Notes: a model not told the origin generated them from the sequence alone. A DNA stretch of 64,000 bases from Mucilaginibacter sp. (GCF_025359345.1 NZ_JANYGQ010000020.1:124001-188000); one strand, 5' to 3'; counted from the stretch's first letter, positions 27,826 through 37,092 are shown. Program-made: numbers and translations.

Positions 27826-28400
27826 TTATGGTGCAATTCCAAAACCTGCGGTATTACCAGTTGTACATCGTCATTAACAATTATAAAATCGGCCAGGGTT
27901 GACTTTTTTTCTTCTGAAAACTGCTTTGATTCGCGGCTTTCAATCTCTTCCCGGGTTAAGTGGTCGCGTTGCATTACCCTTTTTATACGGGTTTCAAAGG
28001 GAGCCCGGATGGTGATTGAATAATCGCACATTTTGTACGAGTCGCTTTCAAACAGCAATGCTGCCTCTTTTAAAATATAAGGGACATCGGCCTTAACGTT
28101 TTTTACCCATTCATCAAAAGCCCTGAAAGTTGCCGGGTGCACCAGTGCATTTAGCTTAGCCAATTGCTCTGCATCGTTAAAAACAATACCTGCAATATGC
28201 TTGCGGTTCAAAGTGCCATCATCAAAATACGATGAATTGCCAAATGTTGATTTAATGCCGGCTACCAGCAACGGGTCGGAGACCATTACCGATTTTGCGG
28301 CATCATCAGCATAAAAAACAGGGACGCCCAATACCTCAAACACCTTGCTTACGGTGGTTTTGCCGCTGCCTATATTACCGGTTAAGCCTACTTTAAGCAT
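27804..28400 (-). CDS. coaE: Dephospho-CoA kinase
   Basis: A 198-residue P-loop kinase for the last step of coenzyme A synthesis. Walker A is GLTGNIGSGKTTV; VFYADDAAK and the LID-like RIKRVMQRDHLTREEIESR are typical of CoaE. The C-terminal residues LSLGH and the stop codon are encoded by the neighbouring TCATTGGG repeat, so the natural end has been overwritten, apparently without harm. The start codon overlaps the stop of the YbbR-like gene. Confidence 0.94.
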   Translation of the reverse strand: MLKVGLTGNIGSGKTTVSKVFEVLGVPVFYADDAAKSVMVSDPLLVAGIKSTFGNSSYFDDGTLNRKHIAGIVFNDAEQLAKLNALVHPATFRAFDEWVKNVKADVPYILKEAALLFESDSYKMCDYSITIRAPFETRIKRVMQRDHLTREEIESRESKQFSEEKKSTLADFIIVNDDVQLVIPQVLELHHKFLSLGH

Positions 28401-29347
28401 TATTTTTTAATAATAAAGTCGATATTTCGAGGTTCAATCTTCACGATTTTGGTGTACGCAGGCGATTTGAAAATCACCACCGGCAAAGCCTTATAACCAT
28501 GTTTACGCCAAAGGTCCAAATCAGCTGTAGCCTCAAAAAAATCTTCGTCGGTTTGGGCGTACCGGGCTAACGATGTGGTGAACGTAACTTTTACCTTTTG
28601 CGGAAATATTTTTACGTCATCATAATTCCGGTTGTTTGTCAGTTTAACCGGTATCTCCAGGGTTTTCTCCGTAAACTCATCAACAGGGATATTTACCTGC
28701 GTACTTTTAGGTACAACGCTTAAATTCCCCTCTTTTACCGGCTGTAGCGTTACACGTTTACTAACAGTTTCGCCAACGCTGTCCAGTTGCAGCGTATCTG
28801 TTTTCCAGGTTGTAATGTTGTCAATAACGTTGGCTGGGCCGTTAACAATAACGTAGGCCGGGTTAAGCGTAATATTGCCCGATTGAGAGAACTGGCGTTT
28901 ATATTTTACCGCGCTCACCAATTCAATCGGTATCCTTTTTACTTTCCGGTTCGAAAAATCAAAGTAAAGCGTGTCGGGGCTGAAGCCGGTAATTTGCTGG
29001 CTAATTTCTTTTTTATCATTAATCAGGCCGAGTTGCGAGCTTAGCACCACGTAGCTTTTTGTTTCGAGGGTCCTCAGGTCAATGGTAATTGTGTTTGCTT
29101 CTTTATGCATTTTAGCAAACAGCATTTGCCAGCCACTCCCGTTAAGGGTAGCATTCACTGTGTCGGACTGCAGGGAATGGAAAGCCCGCCTTTGCGGTGT
29201 GTTTTTAAAGTTTAAGATCTCTTTAACGGTATAACTATAGCTGTTTGACAATACAGTAAATACCCACGCAAAAATGGCCAGTACCAGGCATGTAAAAAAT
29301 GCTGATGCCCGCCTTCGTTCTGTTGCAGATAATTTAATTATTGCCAT
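28400..29347 (-). CDS. YbbR/CdaR-like domain protein
   Basis: A 315-residue protein with one N-terminal membrane segment (ASAFFTCLVLAIFAWVFTVLS) and repeated YbbR-like beta domains outside (e.g. RIPIELVSAVKYKRQFSQSG...VNGPANVIDNI and LEIPVKLTNNRNY). In Firmicutes CdaR controls the c-di-AMP cyclase, but no cyclase gene is here. In Bacteroidota this gene is regularly next to coaE and yajC, as seen. Function otherwise unknown. Confidence 0.8.
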   Translation of the reverse strand: MAIIKLSATERRRASAFFTCLVLAIFAWVFTVLSNSYSYTVKEILNFKNTPQRRAFHSLQSDTVNATLNGSGWQMLFAKMHKEANTITIDLRTLETKSYVVLSSQLGLINDKKEISQQITGFSPDTLYFDFSNRKVKRIPIELVSAVKYKRQFSQSGNITLNPAYVIVNGPANVIDNITTWKTDTLQLDSVGETVSKRVTLQPVKEGNLSVVPKSTQVNIPVDEFTEKTLEIPVKLTNNRNYDDVKIFPQKVKVTFTTSLARYAQTDEDFFEATADLDLWRKHGYKALPVVIFKSPAYTKIVKIEPRNIDFIIKK

Positions 29348-29350
29348 TTT

Positions 29351-29465
29351 AAAAAGATAAAAGCTGAAAGATTAAAGCTAAAAGCCATTATTGCTTTTTT
29401 ACTTCACACTTTCAGCTTTGAGCTATATTAGTTGCTTTGTGCTTTTAGCTTTATGCTTTCAGCTC
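29351..29465. repeat. Inverted repeat pair, AAAAGCTGAAAG family
   Basis: The left arm (29351-29386) reads AAAAGCTGAAAG, ATTAAAGCTAAAAGCC; the right arm (29406-29465) carries complements CTTTCAGCTTTGAGC, CTTTTAGCTTTATGC and CTTTCAGCTC. It fills the YbbR-yajC gap and ends three bases before the yajC stop codon. Confidence 0.8.
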
Positions 29466-29468
29466 AAA

Positions 29469-29795
29469 TTACGCTTTCGTTACCACTGGCGGCGTATTCA
29501 ATGCTTTAGACGCTTCTAAAGATATCGCCGACTTATCAAAACGGATCTTACCATTATCAACCTCTACTAAAAAGGTGGTTTCGTTAAGGTCAATAATCCT
29601 TCCGTGGATACCGGCCGTGGTTACAACCTTGTCTCCTTTTTTCAGTTCGTTAACGTATTTTTTTTGGTCTTTTTGCTTTTTAACCTGTGGTCTGATCATA
29701 AAGAAATAAAACACTATGGCAATTAGTCCAAATACTACTAATTGCTGCACACCAAGGCCACCGCCTGCGGCTTGTAATAAAACAGTTGCTATCAT
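29469..29795 (-). CDS. yajC: Preprotein translocase subunit YajC
   Basis: A 108-residue single-span protein: membrane segment VFGLIAIVFYFFMIRPQVKKQKD followed by the cytoplasmic LKKGDKVVTTAGIHGRIIDL domain. It works with SecDF in protein export. It lies in the conserved DUF1573-yajC-YbbR-coaE order of Bacteroidota. Confidence 0.95.
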   Translation of the reverse strand: MIATVLLQAAGGGLGVQQLVVFGLIAIVFYFFMIRPQVKKQKDQKKYVNELKKGDKVVTTAGIHGRIIDLNETTFLVEVDNGKIRFDKSAISLEASKALNTPPVVTKA

Positions 29796-29812
29796 TTTAA
29801 ATTATATATTTA

Positions 29813-30235
29813 TTAGTTAAGTGTTACCTCGCCAATTAAATGCACCCGCGTTTGGGCCGGGTTGGTATTGGCTGTAACTGTAATTTGCTTATCCTGCAAA
29901 CCAAGTTTGCCGGCGCTGTCAAAAGTGACGTGTACATTGCCGCTTTCGCCCGGTTTAATAGGGGCTTTTGGCACTTCGGGTTTGGTACAGCCACAAGTTG
30001 CAACCGCATCGGTAATAATCAATGGCGACTTACCTGTATTGGTAAATTTAAAATCGTAGGTAACTTTGTCGCCGCGTTTAATTTTACCAAAATCGCGGGT
30101 GTCTTTTTCAAATTTCAATACCGGCGCGTCTGCAGCATTTGCAGTGGTGATGTTTGCACTTGCCCCGGTTTGGTTCGAGTTGCAGGCAGTTAACAACATT
30201 CCTGCCGCTATTAAGCTTAAAAACAGTTTTTTCAT
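29813..30235 (-). CDS. DUF1573 domain lipoprotein
   Basis: A 140-residue lipoprotein (lipobox LLTAC, Cys18) with an Ig-like DUF1573 domain: FEKDTRDFGKIKRGDKVTYDFKFTNTG and ATCGCTKPEVPKAPIKPGESG, whose paired cysteines are typical. Abundant in Bacteroidota, function unknown, probably periplasmic or surface-bound. Co-directional with yajC (17-base gap) and nusB (13-base gap). Confidence 0.88.
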   Translation of the reverse strand: MKKLFLSLIAAGMLLTACNSNQTGASANITTANAADAPVLKFEKDTRDFGKIKRGDKVTYDFKFTNTGKSPLIITDAVATCGCTKPEVPKAPIKPGESGNVHVTFDSAGKLGLQDKQITVTANTNPAQTRVHLIGEVTLN

Positions 30236-30248
30236 TATTTTAATGATA

Positions 30249-31199
30249 TTATTCCTCTATTAAACCCCTGCCGATTTTCTTCACTTTGTTTTGTGCTTTA
30301 AGGTCGGCTAAAATTTTGTCTAATATACCGTTAATAAACGAATTACTCTTTGGCGTACTAAACTCTTTCGAAATCTCCAGGTACTCGTTTATAGTAACTT
30401 TTACAGGTATTGACGAGAAGTTGGCAAACTCGGCAATTGCCATTTTCATCAACAACGTATCCATCATGGCAATACGGTCGGGCTCCCAGTTCTGGGTTTT
30501 GCCGGTTATCAGTGCCTGGTATTCATCGTTATGGCGTATGCTTTCTTCAAACAGGTTTACAATAAATTCGCGGTCCTCGTCCCAGTTGCCTGTTACTTCG
30601 GCCAGCTTGTTTTCCTGTGGGTTGTCAAACGAAAAGTTCTTAAATGTTTTTGCAATAAGGGCCTGCAGCACATCCTTATCAACCGGCCAGTATAAAAACT
30701 TATCTTCAAAAACCTGCTCGGCTAATGGCGATTTTAAAATCACTTTCTTGAAAATGAATTTAATAATGTCTTTATCAGTTTGTATGGTATCGCCGGTTTT
30801 TTTCAGGTATTCCTGGTAGTCTTCCGATTTTTTAAGAAGGATAAATAGCGACTTTACCAGCTCGGGCTCAAAATCCCATGCCACTTTATATTTTTTCAGG
30901 CCGGCTAAATATTCTTTGTTTTGATGTAACGAGAGGATAAACCTGTTGCTTAATATTTTAAGATTTGCATTCAGGTCGTCGGCTGTGGGTAAGTGCTTGG
31001 TTGCCCTTTCTTCGGCATCATTTTCAGCATAGCTCGTCACTTCTGATATTAATGACAACATCCAGATATACATTTCATATACCTTGTCAATTGTTATCAA
31101 TAAATTTTTTTCATGCTGCTTGATGTCGCCGCTGTTTGATTGGTGATAAGCGTATAACGACTGAAGAACTTTTACCCTGAGGTGTCTGCGGTTTAACAT
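30249..31199 (-). CDS. nusB: Transcription antitermination factor NusB, extended form
   Basis: A 316-residue protein starting NRRHLRVKVLQSLYAYHQS, the NusB RNA-binding N-terminus, with the NusB core resuming near the C-terminus (WEPDRIAMMDTLLMKMAIAEFANFSSIPVKVTINEYLEISKEFSTPKSNSFINGILDKI). Bacteroidota NusB proteins carry a long middle insertion compared with the 140-residue E. coli protein. Role in rRNA antitermination and ribosome assembly. Confidence 0.92.
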   Translation of the reverse strand: MLNRRHLRVKVLQSLYAYHQSNSGDIKQHEKNLLITIDKVYEMYIWMLSLISEVTSYAENDAEERATKHLPTADDLNANLKILSNRFILSLHQNKEYLAGLKKYKVAWDFEPELVKSLFILLKKSEDYQEYLKKTGDTIQTDKDIIKFIFKKVILKSPLAEQVFEDKFLYWPVDKDVLQALIAKTFKNFSFDNPQENKLAEVTGNWDEDREFIVNLFEESIRHNDEYQALITGKTQNWEPDRIAMMDTLLMKMAIAEFANFSSIPVKVTINEYLEISKEFSTPKSNSFINGILDKILADLKAQNKVKKIGRGLIEE

Positions 31200-31250
31200 T
31201 TTTATAAGAACGAATTTGTTTCGGCAAAAATAAAGGAATTCTGTTGAATT

Positions 31251-32348
31251 TTAATAGGTTGATTTCACTTTTTTTATATCTGCAATGCGTTTTTCAGCAA
31301 TTTTGTTTGCCGCCTCTATGGTAGAAATACTTTCGGCTTTCGAAAGTTTTAAAACATTGCGCGTAGCTTCATAAATATTTTCGGTAAGCTGCATGGTCCT
31401 TTTCTTGCTAAAGCCCATCAGCTCCGAGTAACAGTTGATAATTCCGCCGGCATTTATTACGTAATCGGGTGCAAACAAAATGCCTTTGTCAAGCAGCATT
31501 TGCCCATGAATGCTTTCATCTTGCAGCTGGTTATTGGCCGAGCCGGCGACAATGGCGCATTTAAGTTTTTCGATGGTTTCGGTATTAATGGTTGCCCCCA
31601 GTGCACACGGTGCGTAAATATCGGCGTCGATATCGAAAATCTTATGATTTGAAACAGCCTCGGCATTATATTTTTTTGACACCTGGCCCAGGCGCTCCTC
31701 GTTAATATCGCTGATGAAAACCTTGGCGTTTTCGTCGCGCAGCAGCTTTACCAGGTTTTCGCCTACCTGGCCAATTCCCTGAACAATTACCGATTTACCG
31801 GTTAGGGTATCAACACCGTAAAGTTCCTTCACACAGGCTTTTATCCCCATAAAAACGCCAAGCGCAGTAATAGGGGACGGGTCGCCGCTACCGCCAATGG
31901 TCTCTGGTACACCCATAACGTGTTGCGTTTCCATACGGATGTACTCCATATCGCGCGGGTTGGTGCCCACATCTTCGGCTGTAATAAATTCGCCGTTGAG
32001 GTTTTTTATAAAGCGGCCGAATTTGCGCAGCAACGCTTCCGATTTATCTTTTCTTGAATCGCCAATAATAACAGCCTTGCCACCACCCAGGTTAAGACCT
32101 GCAATGGCAGATTTGTAGGTCATGCTTTTTGAAAGGCGCAACACATCGTACAAAGCATCAGCTTCGGTTTTATAGGCCCACATGCGCGTTCCGCCCAGGG
32201 CAGGACCCAGCGTGGTATCATGAATGGCGATGATTGCTTTTAAGCCGGTATCCGGGTCGCTGCAAAAAACAACTTTCTTGTGCCCGTAAGCCTCGAGCTG
32301 GCTAAAAATTGATTCACTGGGGTTTGAATTTGGCATCAGTAGCGACAA
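31251..32348 (-). CDS. Glu/Leu/Phe/Val dehydrogenase family enzyme (leucine dehydrogenase-like)
   Basis: A 365-residue NAD-dependent amino-acid dehydrogenase. The catalytic lysines sit in GGTRMWAYKTEADALYDVLRLSKSMTYKSAIAGLNLGGGKAVI; the NAD fold has VIVQGIGQVGENLVKLL. The size and the GGGKAVI motif point to the branched-chain/Leu dehydrogenase branch. It would interconvert a branched-chain amino acid and its oxo acid. A weak -7 box (TTACTTTG, minus) lies just upstream. Apparently monocistronic. Confidence 0.88.
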   Translation of the reverse strand: MSLLMPNSNPSESIFSQLEAYGHKKVVFCSDPDTGLKAIIAIHDTTLGPALGGTRMWAYKTEADALYDVLRLSKSMTYKSAIAGLNLGGGKAVIIGDSRKDKSEALLRKFGRFIKNLNGEFITAEDVGTNPRDMEYIRMETQHVMGVPETIGGSGDPSPITALGVFMGIKACVKELYGVDTLTGKSVIVQGIGQVGENLVKLLRDENAKVFISDINEERLGQVSKKYNAEAVSNHKIFDIDADIYAPCALGATINTETIEKLKCAIVAGSANNQLQDESIHGQMLLDKGILFAPDYVINAGGIINCYSELMGFSKKRTMQLTENIYEATRNVLKLSKAESISTIEAANKIAEKRIADIKKVKSTY

Positions 32349-32423
32349 AGTAAATTATTTTTGTTAGGGCTCCGGACAAAAGTAGAGGTTTTTTTTATAG
32401 ACGCAAATTTTTTGTTGGGGGAG

Positions 32424-32636
32424 ACTGGAAAGTCGGAAGTCCGGAAGTCTGAAGTCGGAAGTCCGAAAAGTCGGGAAAGACGGAAAGTAGCTTAATTCTG
32501 AGTTTTATGCTTATAGTTTGGACAGATTGTAATCTTTCCGGCTTTACCTGCCAGCGTATTGAATATTTAAATGCAATATCCTACTTTTGGTCTTTTCCGA
32601 CTTTCCGGACTTTCCGGACTTTCGGACTTTCTTCTT
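32424..32636. repeat. Inverted pair of AGTCGGAAGTCCGGA tandem arrays
   Basis: The left arm (32424-32488) contains seven to eight units of AGTCGGA/AGTCCGGA; the right arm (about 32591-32636) is the complement (GACTTTCCGGACTTTCCGG). About 100 bases lie between, presumably with the ABC-exporter promoter. The right arm ends at the ABC gene start codon. A single array of this family recurs at 43848-43886. Confidence 0.85.
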
Positions 32637-34424
32637 ATGAAAGACCTCGCATACCTCAATAAATTCTTCGTTAAATACCGCTGGCACCTTATCCCGGGCG
32701 TGCTGTTTGTTATCATTTCAAATATTTTTGGCATCCTGCCGGCAAAGGTTATTGCACAGGCGCTTGATTTGGTTACTGAAAATATTGCCATGTACCGCTT
32801 GTTTTCCGGTTTTAACCGACAGGGACTTATTTACCAGATCTTTGGCTCAAGCTTGTTGCTTTTTGGTGCACTGGTACTGGTTTTAGCACTATTACGGGGG
32901 CTATTCCTGTTTTTTATGCGGCAAACCATTATCCTGATGTCGCGGCATATTGAGTTCGATCTTAAAAACGAGATCTATCACCACTACCAAAAACTATCAC
33001 TTGCCTTTTACCGCCGCCATAACACCGGCGACCTGATGAACCGTGTAACTGAGGATGTAAGCCGCGTGCGCATGTATCTTGGGCCGGGCATTATGTACAC
33101 CATTAATACCGTGGTGCTGTTTATTATGGCTATTTATGTAATGCTCACGGTGAATGTATCGCTGGCAATTTGGTCGGTGCTGCCATTGCCTATCCTCGCC
33201 GTTATAATATATTATGTAAACAATACCATTAACTACCGCAGCGAAAAAATACAGCAGCGCTTATCTGCACTTTCCAGTTTTGTGCAGGAGAATTTTTCGG
33301 GTATCAGGGTCATCAAATCATACGTGCGCGAAAGGAATGTGAAACAGAAGTTTGCAGCCGAGAGCGAGGACTACAAAACCCACTCAATGGAACTGGTTAA
33401 AGTACAGGCCATGTTTTACCCCGTTATGCTGCTGCTGGTTGGGCTAAGCAATGTTATTACTATGTATGTGGGCGGCGTTGAAGTAATGAAGGGTAACATC
33501 ACACCCGGTAATATTGCTGAGTTTATTGTTTATCTTAATATGTTGTCGTTCCCGGTTATTGCGCTGGGTTGGGTAACATCTTTGATTCAGCGGGCAGCCG
33601 CTTCGCAAAAAAGGATAAATGAGTTTCTAAGCCAGCAGTCCGAAATTATTTCGCCAAATGTTGCAAAAGTGCCGGTAGCCGGGCATATTGCCTTTAATAA
33701 TGTATCGTTCGTTTACCCCGATACAGGTATACAAGCGCTAAAAAATGTATCGTTTACCGCTAATCCCGGCGAGATGATTGCTATTATCGGCCGTACGGGT
33801 TCGGGTAAATCAACCATAGCCAATTTAATAATGCGGATGTATGATACAACCAGCGGTGAGATTTTGATTGACCGGCAGCCAATAACCGGCCTCAATTTGG
33901 AAGGCTACCGTTCGCAAATTGGCTTTGTGCCGCAGGAAGTATTCCTGTTTTCAGACACCATTGCCAACAATATTGCCTTTAGTGCCGATGTACTTGAGAT
34001 GGACAAGGTAAGCCAGGCCGCAAAAGACGCTGCCGTGTATGCAAATATTATGGAATTGGAGCATGGCTTTGAAACGTTGATAGGGGAGCGGGGAGTAACA
34101 CTTTCGGGAGGGCAAAAGCAGCGCGTTTCGATTGCCCGGGCGATAGTTAAGCACCCGCAAATACTGATTTTTGATGATTGCCTGTCGGCGGTTGATACCC
34201 GGACCGAGGAAGAAATATTGAGCAATTTGGGCCGGAATATGCTGGGAAAAACCAGCATTATAATTGCCCACCGGATATCGACCATAAAAAATGCAGATAA
34301 AATTTTGGTAATGGATAACGGCGAAATAATTGAACAGGGCACCCACAATTACCTGATGGAGCAGAAGGGCACTTATTTCGAATTGTACGAAAAACAACTG
34401 CTTGAAGAAGAAGAAAGTGCCTGA
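32637..34424 (+). CDS. ABC transporter, fused permease/ATPase (MsbA-like)
   Basis: A 595-residue half-transporter: six membrane segments in the first ~320 residues, then the ATPase with Walker A GRTGSGKST (from 385), Q-loop VPQEVFLF, signature LSGGQKQR and Walker B ILIFDDC. The usual catalytic Glu after Walker B is Asp (D514), as in the degenerate subunit of heterodimeric exporters, so it may hydrolyse ATP weakly or pair with another half. A longer reading from 32571 would begin in the repeat array; ATG 32637 (MKDLAYLNKFF) is preferred. Probable lipid or drug export. Confidence 0.9.
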   Translation: MKDLAYLNKFFVKYRWHLIPGVLFVIISNIFGILPAKVIAQALDLVTENIAMYRLFSGFNRQGLIYQIFGSSLLLFGALVLVLALLRGLFLFFMRQTIILMSRHIEFDLKNEIYHHYQKLSLAFYRRHNTGDLMNRVTEDVSRVRMYLGPGIMYTINTVVLFIMAIYVMLTVNVSLAIWSVLPLPILAVIIYYVNNTINYRSEKIQQRLSALSSFVQENFSGIRVIKSYVRERNVKQKFAAESEDYKTHSMELVKVQAMFYPVMLLLVGLSNVITMYVGGVEVMKGNITPGNIAEFIVYLNMLSFPVIALGWVTSLIQRAAASQKRINEFLSQQSEIISPNVAKVPVAGHIAFNNVSFVYPDTGIQALKNVSFTANPGEMIAIIGRTGSGKSTIANLIMRMYDTTSGEILIDRQPITGLNLEGYRSQIGFVPQEVFLFSDTIANNIAFSADVLEMDKVSQAAKDAAVYANIMELEHGFETLIGERGVTLSGGQKQRVSIARAIVKHPQILIFDDCLSAVDTRTEEEILSNLGRNMLGKTSIIIAHRISTIKNADKILVMDNGEIIEQGTHNYLMEQKGTYFELYEKQLLEEEESA

Positions 34425-34542
34425 AATGTGTTGAAAATTCAAATAATTTCAACAAAAGCTTAATAATGTTGGAATAAATACTTGCTCTTTGAAAAATTAT
34501 TTATATTTATGCCAACCAAAACTAGTTACGATATTTAATATT

Positions 34543-34872
34543 ATGGGAGATTTTGAAAACAGAGAGCGTGAAGAGGTTTATTCAAAGAAGGTAAGGGCGG
34601 GGAAGCGGACTTATTTTTTTGACGTAAAGGCGACCCGTTCAAACGATTATTATGTTACTATAACCGAAAGCAAAAAACGGTTAGAGGACGGCGTTTTTAT
34701 TAAGCACAAGATTTTTTTATATAAAGAAGATTTTGAAAAATTTGCGGACGGCTTGAAGGATACTATTGAGTATATTAAAGCTAACCAGGAAGTAGTTGAA
34801 AAACGCTACGAATACAGCGAAGCCCAGGAAGTTACTAAAACAGCCGATGAGGACTTCTCGTTCGAGATATAA
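34543..34872 (+). CDS. DUF3276 (PUR-alpha-like) protein
   Basis: A 109-residue protein with the PUR-like nucleic-acid-binding fold: KKVRAGKRTYFFDVKATRSNDYYVTITESKK and KHKIFLYKEDFEKFADGLKDTIEYI. DUF3276 is nearly restricted to Bacteroidota and Spirochaetes; PUR proteins bind single-stranded purine-rich nucleic acid. Reading could begin at 34489, but ATG 34543 (MGDFENRE) matches the family start. A terminator follows. Confidence 0.9.
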   Translation: MGDFENREREEVYSKKVRAGKRTYFFDVKATRSNDYYVTITESKKRLEDGVFIKHKIFLYKEDFEKFADGLKDTIEYIKANQEVVEKRYEYSEAQEVTKTADEDFSFEI

Positions 34873-34904
34873 AAAGAAACAAACTAACTAAACTAACCAT
34901 TTTT

Positions 34905-34937
34905 AAACCCCTGCCTGTGAAACAAGCAGGGGTTTTT
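34905..34937 (+). terminator. Terminator after DUF3276 gene
   Basis: AAACCCCTGC and GCAGGGGTTT arms around CTGTGAAACAA, followed by TTTT. It can also serve the convergent DUF5362 gene. Confidence 0.85.
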
Positions 34938-34950
34938 AATTTGGCCTATG

Positions 34951-35436
34951 TTATCGTGCCATTGATGACGCTGCTACGCCAAATATTATAACACCGATAA
35001 TCATCAGTGCATACAGGCAAAGAATAACTATAGTAAGTATACCCCAAAGCTTAAAGAACGATTTTAATTTGCCGAAGGCGATTGTTACCTGGTCGGTATC
35101 GCCAAACATTACACCTTTTTTAATTTTGCTGCCAAACTGGTACAAGTAAAGAGAGAAGAAAAAGTAAACCAGGGCAATTAGCAAGTAAATTACCGCAATA
35201 AACCCGCCGCCCATACTTGCCAATATGCCTGCAGGGCCATTTGCAGGGGCCAACTTCGCCATTGTAGCCATCATTGCGCCGGCAAATAATGCGCCAATCA
35301 CTATAAAGCCGCATAATACAAAGCCAACTATCCCCAGGAAATTAGCCCATTTGCCTGATTCGCGGAGATAAGTTTGCGCTTCAGGTGTTAAAACCAGCCC
35401 TGCGCCCGGGTCCACAAAATTTTCTGTTGTTTCCAT
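34951..35436 (-). CDS. DUF5362-like membrane protein
   Basis: A 161-residue protein with four hydrophobic segments (FLGIVGFVLCGFIVIGALFAG, GFIAVIYLLIALVYFFFSLYLY, LWGILTIVILCLYALMIIGVI). A conserved-looking loop, YQFGSKIKKGVMFGDTDQVTIAFGKLKSFFK, precedes the last span. It matches the DUF5362 pattern; function unknown. It is convergent with the DUF3276 gene. Confidence 0.75.
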   Translation of the reverse strand: METTENFVDPGAGLVLTPEAQTYLRESGKWANFLGIVGFVLCGFIVIGALFAGAMMATMAKLAPANGPAGILASMGGGFIAVIYLLIALVYFFFSLYLYQFGSKIKKGVMFGDTDQVTIAFGKLKSFFKLWGILTIVILCLYALMIIGVIIFGVAASSMAR

Positions 35437-35511
35437 TTATTGAATTGTTTTAGAGTTTTAGATTACACTAAAGTTAAAAACTATCAATAACTAAACAACA
35501 CGCGTCGAAAA

Positions 35512-36903
35512 TTATTTGTGATGCGCTATGTGATGTATTAATATGTCGTGCATTATCAACGAAGCAATAGAAAAATAGATAATTAGCCCGGTAACGTCAA
35601 CCAGGGTGGCCACAAATGGGGCCGACGACGTTGCAGGGTCGAGTTTTAAACGCTTCATCAATATTGGTAGCATCGAGCCCGCCAGCGAACCCCAGAGTAC
35701 TATACCAACTAACGAAATGCCCACAGTAAACGCAATTAATAACGAGTGTGGCCCGTAAATTTTGCTGAATGAGGCCCATACTTCAATACGTAAAAAGCCT
35801 ATAGTGCCCAGTATGGCGCCCAACATGAGGCCCGAAAGTATTTCGCGGCGCATTACCCGCCACCAGTCTGCAATGGTAACCTCGCCAAGGGCCATGGCCT
35901 GTATAATAAGTGTCGATGCCTGCGAACCGCTGTTTCCACCGCTCGACATAATCAGCGGAATAAAAAATGTAAGCTGTATTACTACGGCAATCTCATCGTT
36001 AAAATACTGCATAGCGGTTGACGTCAGCATCTCGCTTAAAAAAAGGATGATCAGCCAGCCTACCCGCTTTTTTACCAGTCTGAAAAGGTTAATATCCAGG
36101 TAAGGCTCGTCCAAAGCCTCGGTACCACCAATTTTCTGAATGTCTTCGGTATATTCTTCGTTGGCTATCCACAAAATATCGTCAACTGTAACAATCCCTA
36201 ACAGTATGTTTTGCGAATCAACGACGGGTAGCGCCGTACGGTTGTTCATCCTGAAAACATTAATGGCATCTTCCTGCGGATCGCTTGCGCTTAATGATAT
36301 CAGGCGACCGTCCATCAGGTCGGTAATCTTGGTTTCAGGTTTTACCAACAGTATTTCGCGTATCCTTATATCGTCCAGCAAAACCCCGCCTTTATCAATC
36401 ACATAAATAACATCAATCGTTTCGGAGTTTTTACCATAGCGCCTGATGTGCGATAGTACGCGCTCCACATCCCATTCTTTTTTTACGGCGATATAGTCAG
36501 GCGTCATCAACCTGCCTACAGAATCTTCCTCATAGCCTAAAAGCGATAACGCTTCTTTGCGGTCGGCGGGAGATAAGTGCAGGATAAGCTTCTGAACAGC
36601 GTCGCCATGCAATTCGGCGAAGAGCGAAGTGCGGTCGTCCGGGGGCAATTCGTTTATCAGCCCGGCTACTCTTTCGCCTGAGAGTTTTTTTATAATACGC
36701 TCCTGCGTAGGGAAATCAAGGATACGGAAAACATTTACTGCGCGGTTTAGCGACAGTGTTTCGATAAATAATGGGCCATTTTCAGGAAGTTCACCTATCA
36801 GCTCTTCAACGTCCGATATATTCAGGCTGTTCAAATATTCCTGCAGCTGGGCCTTGTCTTCATTTTCCAACAATACATTTATTTGGTCAACCATCTCTTC
36901 CAT
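35512..36903 (-). CDS. mgtE: Magnesium transporter MgtE
   Basis: A 463-residue MgtE: N-terminal superhelical domain (about 1-135, ELIGELPENG, LINELPPDDRTSLFAEL), a CBS pair (about 135-260, VGRLMTPDYIAVKKEW and NRTALPVVDSQNILLGIVTVDDI), then five membrane segments with the pore-like PLIMSSGGNSGSQASTLI motif. The N and CBS domains gate the channel by intracellular magnesium. Upstream there is an unusually perfect Shine-Dalgarno sequence for this phylum (AAAGGAGGT, seven to eight bases before ATG). Confidence 0.95.
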   Translation of the reverse strand: MEEMVDQINVLLENEDKAQLQEYLNSLNISDVEELIGELPENGPLFIETLSLNRAVNVFRILDFPTQERIIKKLSGERVAGLINELPPDDRTSLFAELHGDAVQKLILHLSPADRKEALSLLGYEEDSVGRLMTPDYIAVKKEWDVERVLSHIRRYGKNSETIDVIYVIDKGGVLLDDIRIREILLVKPETKITDLMDGRLISLSASDPQEDAINVFRMNNRTALPVVDSQNILLGIVTVDDILWIANEEYTEDIQKIGGTEALDEPYLDINLFRLVKKRVGWLIILFLSEMLTSTAMQYFNDEIAVVIQLTFFIPLIMSSGGNSGSQASTLIIQAMALGEVTIADWWRVMRREILSGLMLGAILGTIGFLRIEVWASFSKIYGPHSLLIAFTVGISLVGIVLWGSLAGSMLPILMKRLKLDPATSSAPFVATLVDVTGLIIYFSIASLIMHDILIHHIAHHK

Positions 36904-36995
36904 AAAAAAACCTCCTTTTACATATTTATTTTCGCCTCATTTTGTGCCGCCGCAAAAGTCGTTTATTTTTTCAAAAACCGGGCAACTTTTTCTGT

Positions 36996-37003
36996 TATCT
37001 TTG
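36996..37003 (+). promoter_or_regulatory. Bacteroidota -7 box for ychF
   Basis: TATCTTTG, an exact TAnnTTTG match. Transcription would start near 37010, at the very edge of a CAAGAATC repeat pair, so the ychF mRNA leader consists almost only of that hairpin. Confidence 0.65.
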
Positions 37004-37011
37004 CGGCTTTG

Positions 37012-37082
37012 TTAGAGCCAGGAATCAAGAATCAAGAGTCAAGACTTTTTTTCTTGATTCTTGGGCCTTGACTTTTGATTCT
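37012..37082. repeat. Closely spaced CAAGAATCAAGAGTC inverted pair in ychF leader
   Basis: The left arm (about 37012-37045) and right arm (about 37050-37082) are separated by a few T residues only, so the transcript should fold into a long hairpin ending ten bases before the ychF start codon. Confidence 0.85.
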
Positions 37083-37092
37083 AAATAAAAAT

